6,749 nt of DNA from Acidimicrobiaceae bacterium (GTDB lineage Bacteria; Actinomycetota; Acidimicrobiia; Acidimicrobiales; Ilumatobacteraceae): assembly GCA_006515795.1 (NCBI GenBank), contig VFMC01000212.1, positions 1 to 6,749 on the forward strand, read 5' to 3'. The position numbers were made by a program, and so were the translations under genes. How positions within the stretch are numbered: position 1 is the stretch's first letter; every line of letters begins with the position of its first letter. Below are positions 1-5,573 of this stretch, one piece after another. The notes below the pieces were generated by a model that saw nothing but the letters and a program-made list of their open reading frames with translations, did no database searches and was not told the origin of the DNA.

Positions 1-1
1 G

Positions 2-157
2 ATGTTCCTGCTCGACACGAGCGTTCTCACCAGACTCAGCGCCCCACCCGTCCGCCGGCAAATCGAAGAACTCGACGGCCAAGGCTTGGCGCGCATGACC
101 ATGACCGATCTCGAGATCGGCTACGGAGAGCATCTCGCGGCCTACGTCGGCAACTGA
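2..157 (+). pseudogene. Truncated VapC-like PIN-domain toxin remnant
   Basis: The reading frame gives 51 residues beginning MFLLDTSVLTRL and containing MTDLEIGY. These match the first (LLDTS) and second (DLEIG) acidic motifs of actinobacterial VapC PIN-domain endoribonucleases. Family members are usually about 125-140 residues, so more than half is missing, including the third acidic motif that completes the metal-binding site. The last nine residues (EHLAAYVGN) resemble the usual VapC C-terminal strand of the form D-F-E-H-I-A-A-V-T-G. An in-frame internal deletion joining the two ends is therefore more likely than a simple premature stop. ATG at base 2 fits the family start; any VapB antitoxin would lie left of the window. 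Its last 16 bases overlap the end of the LAL regulator on the other strand. A catalytically active product is unlikely. The family call is moderately sure; the deletion model rests on remembered family motifs. Confidence 0.65.
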
Positions 158-2805
158 TCGAGCCGACGCGGAGGCGACTCCGGAGCGTCGCGCCAGACCA
201 GGGCAAGCTCGGTGCGAGTCCGAACTCCGAGTTTTCGGTACACGTTGACGAGGTGATACTCGACGGTCTTCGGGTTGACGTACAGGCTGTCGGCGACGTC
301 GCGGTTGCTCGCCCCGCCGGCAACGAGCCGGGCGACCTGCTCCTCGCGGCGCGTGAGTCGATCGGGGGCGATGAGCGGGGCGCCGATCGCACGCAACTCG
401 GCGCGGGTCAGGTCAATCCACAACCGAGCCCCGAGCGATGCGAACAGATCGAGCGCAAGGGTGAGATGGCGGCGACCGTCGTCGACCATGCCGGCGCCGC
501 GCAGTCGCGTCCCGAGGCACAGCTCGCGATCGAGATGCGTGAGTGCCTCCGCCAGCGCGTCCAACGCTTCGGGTTCGGGTGACAGCAGACTGTGACATCG
601 CAATGCCGTAGCGAGCAGTTCGGGGCGATCCGCGCCGCTCACCTGCTCCGTCAGTTCGCCGGCGACCGCTCTTGCTTCCGGCTCGCGACCGGCACGCACG
701 AGGCTCTCGACCAGATCGGGGTGAAGCTGCAGCAGGCCCGGCTCACACACCCCGCCGCCGCCGGCGATCGCGGCGGCCTTGGCGAGATGCTCGATCGCCT
801 GATCGAATCGCTGACGGGCGAGCTCCAGATGCCCGACGCCTGCCTCGGCGAACGCCGTGGCGGCAAGGAGTCCCGATGCCCGGTCGCCGTCCAGGGCTCG
901 GCGTGCGTGCTCGAGGCAGGCCGACCCATGACCTCGCGCTGCTTCGAAGCGCGCCAGTGTGCTGGCGGCGATGGCGCCGTCGACGGTTTGCCCGGTCTCC
1001 TCGTACAGCTGCGCCGCCTCGCTCGCTCCGGCCAGCGCCCGCTCCCAATGTCCCGTGCGGAAGTCCAGCTCCGCCTCGGGCAGCAGCGACTGTGGGAGGA
1101 ACGAGTGGTAGCCGCCCTCGCGTTGGACGTGGACCGCCCACGTGACGAAATCGCGTGCCGCGTCATATTGCTCGAGCCAGATCAGCGGCCACGCGATTCC
1201 CAGCGTGTGGAGGTGGCCGCGTCGGCTGGCGATGCCCTCGTCAGCAGCAGCCAATGCCGTGGCAGTCGCACGCGGGTCGCCGGCCATCGTCTGTGTCATC
1301 GCCAGCGACGACAACTCCAGCACGTCGACCGCTCCTTCCATCTTGTAGACGTGTGACTTCGCGGCGAACAGCAGCAGGGTCCTCGCCCTTCGCCGATCGA
1401 CGTCCGCCACTTCCTCGGCCGCCTGGGTCAGCCCACGCGACGCGACTTCGAAATCTCCGGCGCGCATCCGCAGGTCCGCATCGAGGAGCACCAGATCTGA
1501 GCGTTCGACGGGCCGATCGGCGATCAACGGCCGCGCCAGTTCGAGCAGGCGTGTTGCCATCGGGACGTCGCCGCCGCGGTTCGCTGCGCGGGCCGCCTTG
1601 GCATAGAGCGCCCCGCGACCGTCAGTCTCATCGGCGAGCTCAGCAGCGCGCGCGAGTGCGAGCGCGGCGGTGATGTCTGCGCCGCGCGCCAAGGCCCGCG
1701 TGCCGAGGTCGACCAGTGCAGCGCAGGCAGCGGAATCTGGAGGGACGACAGCGGCGCTGAGGTGCCACGCCCGACGATCGGGGTCGGTCTCGACATCGGC
1801 AAGCGTGGCGTGAGCGGCGCGGCGCGCGGTGGGCGTCGCCGTCTGGTAGGCCACCGAGCGCACCAACGGGTGGTGGAACTGCACGGTGTCGCCGACGATC
1901 GATATCAGGCCCTGCCGTTCGGCTGGTTCGAATACGGCGGCGTCCAGATCGCATCGAGCGAGGGCGGCGACCACCCGGTCGACCCGGCCGCGACCCTCGG
2001 CGGCGGCGATCAGCAGCGCCTGACGTGCGGTCTCGGGCAGCTCGTCGATCCGGCGCCGGAATGCGAGCACGGCCTCCGTCGACACATTGATGGGCGCCAC
2101 GATCGGCGTCTGACCAGCCAGCTGCTGTGCCGACAGACCGTCGCACAGTTGTTGCAACGCCAGCGGGTTGCCGCCGGCGAGGCCGACCAATGTCTCCATC
2201 ACCGATGCCGCCAACTTGCCGGAGGAGCGGACGTCGAGCAGCATTTCGGCGGCTTTAGCCGCCAGTGGTCCGACTTCGAGTGTGGGAAGCGCAGCGAGTG
2301 CCGGTGTCATCTCTTCGTCGCGGGCGGCCCCGACGAAAGCTACCCGCATCTGCGAGGCGCGGCGGGCGACGTACATCAACACCTCGCGCGAAGCGGTGTC
2401 GATCCATTGCAGGTCGTCTGCGACGACAAGGACGCAGCCGTCAGCGGCCAGTGTCCTGAGCAGTGTCGCCGTGGCAACCTCGACCGCGACCGGATCGATG
2501 GCGGCCGACGCCTCGACCCCAAGCGCGTTGCGCAGCGCCCGCGCCTGGGGAGCGGGAACACGATCGATGTGATCGAGCACCGGGTGCAACAGGTCGCCGA
2601 GGGCGGCGTACGGCAGGTCGGCTTCCCACTCGTGACCGCAGGCGTACAACGTCGTGGCTTCGGTCGCCGTGAGCAGCTCGTCGAGCAGGGCGGTCTTGCC
2701 GATCCCTAGGGCGCCGCGCACGATCACGCTTCCGCCGAGGCCATCGCGCGCCGCCGCCACGAGGCCCAGGAGCGTCGATCGTTCCCGGTCGCGGCCCAGG
2801 ATCAC
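142..2805 (-). CDS. LAL-family LuxR transcriptional regulator with AAA/STAND ATPase domain
   Basis: The product is 887 residues, the usual size for large ATP-binding regulators of the LuxR (LAL/MalT-like) type. An N-terminal STAND/AAA ATPase starts with the family signature LGRDRE. Walker A is GALGIGKT at residues 31-38, Walker B is VLVVADDLQW at 125-134, and GGNPLAL at 211-217 is typical of these ATPases. The middle 400-500 residues are Ala/Leu/Arg-rich helical repeats resembling a TPR-like sensor region. A LuxR helix-turn-helix (LTRREEQVARL ... NPKTVEYHLVNVYRKL) lies at about 817-865. Family knowledge predicts a cytoplasmic, signal- and ATP-dependent activator; the ligand and targets cannot be read from the sequence. 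The GTG at 2803-2805 is chosen because it directly precedes ILGRDRE and because upstream sequence in this frame is antisense to the divergent lipoprotein gene. There is no Shine-Dalgarno, and a -10-like TACGAT ends 6 nt before it. The divergent lipoprotein gene is the nearest candidate target. Confidence 0.93.
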   Translation of the reverse strand: MILGRDRERSTLLGLVAAARDGLGGSVIVRGALGIGKTALLDELLTATEATTLYACGHEWEADLPYAALGDLLHPVLDHIDRVPAPQARALRNALGVEASAAIDPVAVEVATATLLRTLAADGCVLVVADDLQWIDTASREVLMYVARRASQMRVAFVGAARDEEMTPALAALPTLEVGPLAAKAAEMLLDVRSSGKLAASVMETLVGLAGGNPLALQQLCDGLSAQQLAGQTPIVAPINVSTEAVLAFRRRIDELPETARQALLIAAAEGRGRVDRVVAALARCDLDAAVFEPAERQGLISIVGDTVQFHHPLVRSVAYQTATPTARRAAHATLADVETDPDRRAWHLSAAVVPPDSAACAALVDLGTRALARGADITAALALARAAELADETDGRGALYAKAARAANRGGDVPMATRLLELARPLIADRPVERSDLVLLDADLRMRAGDFEVASRGLTQAAEEVADVDRRRARTLLLFAAKSHVYKMEGAVDVLELSSLAMTQTMAGDPRATATALAAADEGIASRRGHLHTLGIAWPLIWLEQYDAARDFVTWAVHVQREGGYHSFLPQSLLPEAELDFRTGHWERALAGASEAAQLYEETGQTVDGAIAASTLARFEAARGHGSACLEHARRALDGDRASGLLAATAFAEAGVGHLELARQRFDQAIEHLAKAAAIAGGGGVCEPGLLQLHPDLVESLVRAGREPEARAVAGELTEQVSGADRPELLATALRCHSLLSPEPEALDALAEALTHLDRELCLGTRLRGAGMVDDGRRHLTLALDLFASLGARLWIDLTRAELRAIGAPLIAPDRLTRREEQVARLVAGGASNRDVADSLYVNPKTVEYHLVNVYRKLGVRTRTELALVWRDAPESPPRRLDQLPT

Positions 2806-2811
2806 GCCGCG

Positions 2812-2817
2812 ATCGTA
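2812..2817 (-). promoter_or_regulatory. Putative -10 box for a leaderless LAL mRNA
   Basis: On the minus strand the hexamer TACGAT (4 of 6 matches to TATAAT, and fitting the actinobacterial TANNNT form) ends six bases before the GTG start of the LAL gene. Transcription would then begin at or next to the start codon, which matches the lack of a Shine-Dalgarno sequence. A -35 element is only weak (TTCCCT, 17 bases upstream). Confidence 0.4.
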
Positions 2818-2874
2818 TCCGACGCCCGACCCCCAGGGAATTCCCCAGTTTCCTGCCGATCGGCGTCTCCTCGG

Positions 2875-2903
2875 GTGACAGCGTCGAGGTCGATCCGTAC
2901 TGT
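2875..2903 (+). promoter_or_regulatory. Putative sigma-70-type promoter of the lipoprotein gene
   Basis: GTGACA at 2875-2880 (5 of 6 matches to TTGACA) is followed after exactly 17 bases by TACTGT at 2898-2903, which fits the actinobacterial TANNNT -10 form but matches TATAAT at only three positions. The predicted transcription start near 2910 leaves a leader of about 40 nt that contains the strong ribosome binding site of the lipoprotein gene. The promoter sits in the region shared with the divergent LAL regulator. Confidence 0.45.
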
Positions 2904-2940
2904 CGACGTCGAGGACGCGGTCAGCGTGGCGTCGAGCTTT

Positions 2941-2946
2941 GGGAGG
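2941..2946 (+). promoter_or_regulatory. Shine-Dalgarno that fixes the lipoprotein start
   Basis: GGGAGG lies four bases before GTG at 2951. The in-frame TTG at 2939 lies before and overlaps this site, so it cannot use it. This makes the GTG at 2951 the better start and gives a cleaner signal peptide beginning M-K-L-G-R. Confidence 0.8.
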
Positions 2947-2950
2947 ACCT

Positions 2951-3532
2951 GTGAAGTTGGGACGTGCGTTGATTGCGACCCTGGTGGTTGCTTCGATCGG
3001 TGCCGCGTGCGGCTCCAGCGATGAGGATGCGGATGCCGCCGACGCAGCCGGCGACTCCTCCGAGTCAGCGGAATCGCCGGAGCCGGTGTCGTCGCAGCCG
3101 GCACCGGTCACCGCGGCCCAGAGTGGCGACGACGGCGCTGCTGCAGACCCTGGGACTGGAGACGCCGAGTTCGGCGACAACGGGGGATTGGCGTTCACGT
3201 TCAGCGGTGGCTACGACGCGAGTGGGAACTACGTATGGGTCCCCGTGGCTAGCGTCTTCACGTCGGGATGGTGGGCCATGAGCTTCACCCCGCCGAACTC
3301 CGAAAGCGCGGCGGTGTTCTCCCTCTTGCTCGACCCGGCCAACACCAATTTCAGCTTCGGGGACGGCGAGGTGACGATCTTCGGCTTCGCACCGCAGTGC
3401 TCGTTCAACATCGACCATCAGGACAGCAGCGGGGCGTCGGGCAGCCTCGACTGCACCGGCATCACGGCGATCACAGCGGCCGGGGAAGTCTCCGACGTCA
3501 ACCTCAGCGCCACGTTCGACGCAACGCACTAG
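2951..3532 (+). CDS. Secreted lipoprotein with acidic low-complexity linker, function unknown
   Basis: The product is 193 residues. Residues 1-19 form a lipoprotein signal peptide: basic start MKLGR, then hydrophobic ALIATLVVASI. The lipobox GAAC has Cys20 as the predicted lipidated residue, so the protein should be exported and anchored on the outer face of the cytoplasmic membrane. Residues 21 to about 75 are an Asp/Ala/Ser/Glu/Pro-rich, probably disordered linker. The remaining about 118 residues alternate hydrophobic and polar residues (for example YVWVPVASVF, AVFSLLLDP, EVTIFGF), as expected for a beta sandwich. They contain two cysteines, in PQCSF and LDCTG, that could form a disulfide. 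The C-terminal DCTG...LSATFDA pattern resembles other uncharacterised actinobacterial lipoproteins, but no named family is recognised. It has its own strong ribosome binding site and promoter and is divergent from the LAL regulator, which could control it. Confidence 0.85.
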   Translation: MKLGRALIATLVVASIGAACGSSDEDADAADAAGDSSESAESPEPVSSQPAPVTAAQSGDDGAAADPGTGDAEFGDNGGLAFTFSGGYDASGNYVWVPVASVFTSGWWAMSFTPPNSESAAVFSLLLDPANTNFSFGDGEVTIFGFAPQCSFNIDHQDSSGASGSLDCTGITAITAAGEVSDVNLSATFDATH

Positions 3533-3686
3533 CCGACGAGCACCAGCCCGCCTCCCGTTCCGTTCCGTCAGTCCTCTTCCGTCCTCGATTCGGCGACCGT
3601 CCCTCCTCCATAGGAGCGACCAGTCCCCCACAGGTTGTGCGTCCATTCCCCCACACGCCACGTCGATTGTTGGCTGCTGTGGGTTG
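3533..3686. other. Gene-free gap between convergent lipoprotein and TetR genes
   Basis: This 154-base stretch is C/T-rich on the plus strand and holds no convincing gene. It contains a 9-bp direct repeat, TCCCCCACA, at 3624-3632 and 3647-3655 (23 bp apart). A CTGTGGG at 3677-3683 is complementary to the CCCACAG at 3627-3633. I see no strong hairpin followed by a T tract, so termination of the two converging genes is not obvious here. Confidence 0.5.
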
Positions 3687-4313
3687 TCACTTCGTTCGAG
3701 CGGTAGTTCGTGCGTCGAGCAGGAGTCGCGCGAACTGGGTCCCGATCGCCGTCGAGTCGGTGCGGCCGGGGTCGACCACGGATGCCACGAGGGTGCCGTG
3801 CACCACGGCCAGTATGAGTTGCGCCATCGCAGTGGGCGACACCCATGACGGCAGCTGTCCGGCCGATAGCTGGGCGTCGATCTGCTCGGCCAGCACACGT
3901 GCCATGTCTCGATGCAGGGCCTGTAGGGCGGCGGCAATCGAAGGGTTGGTCGGCGATGCGGCGAGCACTTCGAGATAGGCGGACAGGTCGTCGCCGTGCT
4001 CGTCGAGGATCCGGTTGAGCAGAGCGACTGACTCGAGCATCTTGACGGTCGGCTCACCGTCGGAGCTGAGTGTGTTGACCACCGGAGCGAGCAGATCCCG
4101 TGCGGCCGCGATCATCGATTCGGTCACCAACTGCTCCTTCGAGCCGAAGTAGTACGTGATCGAGGCCAGGTTGGCATCAGCTGCCGACGCGATCGCCCGC
4201 GAGGTCAGAGCGCGAGCTCCTCCTGTGGTGAGCAGCTGTTGGGTGGCCTCGATCAGCCTGCTCCGCGTCCGCGCATCGGAATCTTCGGACGATCGACGCT
4301 GAACCTCGTTCAT
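3687..4313 (-). CDS. TetR/AcrR-family transcriptional repressor
   Basis: The product is 208 residues, a normal length for the family. The N-terminal DNA-binding domain is clear: ARTRSRLIEATQQLL (residues 14-28), then a helix-turn-helix at about 37-58 containing LTSRAIASAADANLASITYYF and the usual GSKEQLV. The rest is helical and is the variable ligand-binding and dimerisation domain, ending LVASVVDPGRTD...ARLLLDARTT. The ligand is unknown. ATG at 4313 is preferred over an upstream TTG at 4385 because it leaves a typical short tail before the first helix. It has no Shine-Dalgarno, but a -10-like TATCAT on this strand ends about 8 bases before it, so a leaderless mRNA is likely. Its ATG forms one end of a 16-bp palindrome whose other end is the ATG of the divergent membrane protein. 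Autoregulation and control of that neighbour are the simplest reading. Confidence 0.93.
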   Translation of the reverse strand: MNEVQRRSSEDSDARTRSRLIEATQQLLTTGGARALTSRAIASAADANLASITYYFGSKEQLVTESMIAAARDLLAPVVNTLSSDGEPTVKMLESVALLNRILDEHGDDLSAYLEVLAASPTNPSIAAALQALHRDMARVLAEQIDAQLSAGQLPSWVSPTAMAQLILAVVHGTLVASVVDPGRTDSTAIGTQFARLLLDARTTARTK

Positions 4314-4325
4314 ACGTACGTATGA
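4310..4325. promoter_or_regulatory. Perfect 16-bp palindrome, candidate TetR operator
   Basis: TCATACGTACGTATGA is a perfect inverted repeat with no spacer. It contains the TetR start codon (read as CAT at 4311-4313) and the ATG of the divergent membrane protein (4322-4324) at symmetrical positions. It also overlaps the -10-like boxes on both strands (TATGAT at 4321-4326 plus; TATCAT on the minus strand over 4322-4327). TetR-family dimers commonly bind such palindromes between divergent genes, so a single bound dimer could block both promoters. The palindrome is read directly; its binding role is inferred. Confidence 0.7.
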
Positions 4326-4326
4326 T
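4321..4326 (+). promoter_or_regulatory. Putative -10 box for the small membrane protein
   Basis: TATGAT matches TATAAT at five of six positions. Transcription would start near 4333, next to the in-frame ATGs at 4331 and 4334, which would make the mRNA leaderless. This raises the possibility that translation begins at 4331 or 4334 rather than at 4322. No convincing -35 is present. The box overlaps the candidate TetR operator. Confidence 0.4.
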
Positions 4327-4765
4327 ATCGATGATGAGATATCCACGTGAGGTTCCTGAGGATCGGGATCGGCCTGGTGACTCAAGGGCGCGTCGTTGGA
4401 ACATCGTCGCTGTGGCCATTGCGATGCTCACCGGATTCGGCGCGCTGCTACTACCTCTCGGAACGCGTTCGAGCACCGAGTCGAAGGGTGTGGAGAGGAC
4501 CATGCGGGTGTCGCTGTTGTCGAACGAGGGCCCCAGTTTGCTGATCCTCGTGGCGATTCCCGCCCTACTTGTTGCGTTGCCTCTGATGCTGCGCGGTGCG
4601 GCCAGCTATCGGTCACGGGTGGTGATCGTGGTGTTGCTGGGCGTCCTCGTCATGCTTGGGGCCATGTCGATCGGTCTGTTCTTCGTCCCGACCCTGATCG
4701 CGATGATTCTGTCGATGTCGGCACAAGCAGCGACACGATCATCGCCGACATCGTCCTCGCACTGA
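4322..4765 (+). CDS. Small multi-pass membrane protein, function unknown
   Basis: The product is 147 residues from the ATG at 4322 (144 or 143 if the ATG at 4331 or 4334 is used). A charged N-terminus (PREVPEDRDRPGDSRARR) precedes three or four hydrophobic helices. The first is at about 27-46 and the second at 71-90. A long hydrophobic stretch from 99 to 133 is enough for one or two helices and contains GAMSIGLFFVP. A polar loop of about 25 residues joins the first two helices. The tail is Ser/Thr-rich. This plan (helix, Ser/Thr-rich loop, N-E-G-P before helix 2, S-I-G-L-F-F-x-P near the end) looks like uncharacterised actinobacterial membrane proteins. No named family is recognised and no catalytic motif is visible. 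It is divergent from the TetR gene and shares its operator-like palindrome. It could be a regulated envelope or efflux-related protein, but the sequence does not show a transport function. Confidence 0.75.
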   Translation: MISMMRYPREVPEDRDRPGDSRARRWNIVAVAIAMLTGFGALLLPLGTRSSTESKGVERTMRVSLLSNEGPSLLILVAIPALLVALPLMLRGAASYRSRVVIVVLLGVLVMLGAMSIGLFFVPTLIAMILSMSAQAATRSSPTSSSH

Positions 4766-4790
4766 CGGAAAGACAACCGGCTCTTTCCGT
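4765..4790. terminator. Hairpin between convergent genes, possible bidirectional terminator
   Basis: ACGGAAAGA at 4765-4773 pairs perfectly over 9 bp with TCTTTCCGT at 4782-4790, leaving an 8-base loop. The hairpin begins at the last base of the membrane protein stop codon and lies about 65 bp beyond the stop of the convergent gene. There is no T tract on either side, so intrinsic termination is uncertain, but position and symmetry suit a shared terminator. Confidence 0.5.
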
Positions 4791-4856
4791 GTCGTCATCC
4801 GTCCGAATTCCGTCCTCATCCGCAGAACAGACTCCCGCGCCCGGCGACGTAACGGC

Positions 4857-5474
4857 TCAGTTCCGCGTCTGAGGGAGCCTGCCGCCCGGTATCGGCGTGC
4901 TGAATTCTTGGCGGGCGATGACTCTCCAGGGGCTCGCCGGCAGCCTCCTGCCGTACCAGACGATGCAGTACGGCGATCCGTCGACGATCGGCCGTGCGTT
5001 GACGAAGCGCTGCGGATAGATGCCGTTGCCGATGGAGCCGCCCGAGGCAACTCGACCAGCCTTCGGTTTGATGGTCCACTCCGAGTGCGTGACCGCTCCA
5101 TCGGGCTCGATGACCTCCAGGCGAATTTCTGCGACCTCATGGTCGCACTCGCTCCATAGGTCGAACTCGACCGTATCGGGTGCACCCTGGAACACCTGCG
5201 AGCGCCAGTGACGTCGGTGGTCGGGCGTGCGGAGAGCGCGGGCGACAGGCACGGCCCACAGGACGACGAGGGTGACGATCGGGGCGAGCAGCGTCACGAT
5301 GAAGATGAGCAGGAGCTCGTCCGTGAGTGTGGTGAGGACGACCGCTGTGACACCCGCCAGCACCAGCGCGACTACATATCGAGCGACGCGATGCGGGATG
5401 GAATCGCATCGACTCGTCTCGGCGTCGCGGAGGATCTCGTCGGCCCGGTTCGTCGGGACTCTGCATCGGTGCAT
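4857..5474 (-). CDS. Two-helix membrane protein with soluble C-terminal domain, function unknown
   Basis: The product is 205 residues from the ATG at 5474; a TTG at 5492 would add six. Residues 1-32 are polar. Two hydrophobic helices follow at about 33-50 (YVVALVLAGVTAVVLTTL) and 54-78, joined by only three or so residues, so the protein is a hairpin in the membrane with both ends on the same side. The second helix is followed by basic residues (RALRTPDHRRHWR), suggesting both ends are cytoplasmic. Residues 90-205 form a soluble domain rich in short hydrophobic and polar alternations (TVEFDLW, VAEIRLEVIEP, CIVWYGRRLP), probably mostly beta strands. I do not recognise the family. There is no Shine-Dalgarno; two 9-bp direct repeats lie just upstream. 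It is the last chromosomal gene before the integrated element, with the att-like site only about 60 bp upstream of its start. Confidence 0.72.
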   Translation of the reverse strand: MHRCRVPTNRADEILRDAETSRCDSIPHRVARYVVALVLAGVTAVVLTTLTDELLLIFIVTLLAPIVTLVVLWAVPVARALRTPDHRRHWRSQVFQGAPDTVEFDLWSECDHEVAEIRLEVIEPDGAVTHSEWTIKPKAGRVASGGSIGNGIYPQRFVNARPIVDGSPYCIVWYGRRLPASPWRVIARQEFSTPIPGGRLPQTRN

Positions 5475-5482
5475 TCGGCTGG

Positions 5483-5502
5483 CTGTGACCAATCTGTGAC
5501 CA
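5483..5502. repeat. Two direct repeats CTGTGACCA with 11-bp period
   Basis: CTGTGACCA occurs at 5483-5491 and again at 5494-5502, one helical turn apart. The pair lies 9 to 28 bases upstream of the start codon of the minus-strand membrane protein gene and just left of the att-like site. It could be a regulator site for that gene or, less likely, a recombination-related site. Confidence 0.5.
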
Positions 5503-5518
5503 CGGACGTTGATACAGT

Positions 5519-5534
5519 ACCCCTGAACAGGGGT
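5519..5534 (-). terminator. Short GC-rich hairpin just beyond the tRNA-like 3' end
   Basis: ACCCCT at 5519-5524 pairs with AGGGGT at 5529-5534 around a four-base loop. On the minus strand it lies immediately after the T-arm fragment, where a stable-RNA terminator is often found. No T tract follows. It may be the leftover terminator of the original tRNA or tmRNA gene, left in place when the element inserted. Confidence 0.35.
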
Positions 5535-5554
5535 GGTGGGGGGAATCGAACCCC
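5535..5554 (-). other. tRNA/tmRNA 3'-end fragment, candidate attachment site of the integrated element
   Basis: On the minus strand the sequence reads GGGG-TTCGATT-CCCCCC-ACC. This is a T-arm (stem, the conserved seven-base TTCGATT loop, returning stem) followed by the start of an acceptor strand. The D-arm and anticodon arm that should lie upstream on this strand (to the right, 5555-5630) are absent, and that DNA is G/T-rich and unlike a tRNA. A 3'-end fragment next to an integrase gene is the usual sign of the att repeat left when an element inserts into a tRNA or tmRNA gene. The run of C and ACC also resembles some tmRNA 3' ends, so tmRNA is as possible as tRNA. By polarity the intact gene should lie to the right, beyond the window. 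Confidence 0.65.
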
Positions 5555-5573
5555 AAATTTCGGTGTGGCTCGG

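Noticed and set aside
592..1356. 254-residue open frame on the plus strand opposite the LAL gene
   Set aside because: It lies wholly antisense to a strongly supported 887-residue gene, has no recognisable domain, and such antisense frames are expected in GC-rich coding DNA.
1762..2709. 315-residue open frame on the plus strand opposite the LAL ATPase domain
   Set aside because: It is antisense to the Walker motifs of the LAL gene, has a low-complexity Arg/Gly/Asp composition, and has no domain or ribosome binding site.
2806..3198. Extension of the LAL frame by about 130 residues upstream of the GTG at 2805
   Set aside because: The added residues are antisense to the lipoprotein gene, are Ala/Ser/Arg-rich, and precede the family's normal N-terminal LGRDRE signature.
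3624..3683. Terminator from CCCACAG at 3627-3633 and CTGTGGG at 3677-3683
   Set aside because: The arms are only 7 bp with a loop of more than 40 bases and no T tract, so a functional terminator is not supported.
3065..4057. 330-residue open frame on the minus strand spanning the lipoprotein and TetR genes
   Set aside because: It crosses two well-supported genes in the wrong frame, and its Arg/Ser/Cys-rich composition is typical of out-of-frame GC-rich DNA.
4314..4385. TetR start at the upstream TTG (4385), adding 24 residues
   Set aside because: It would place the start inside the divergent membrane-protein gene. The ATG at 4313 gives the usual short tail before the helix-turn-helix and coincides with the palindrome edge.
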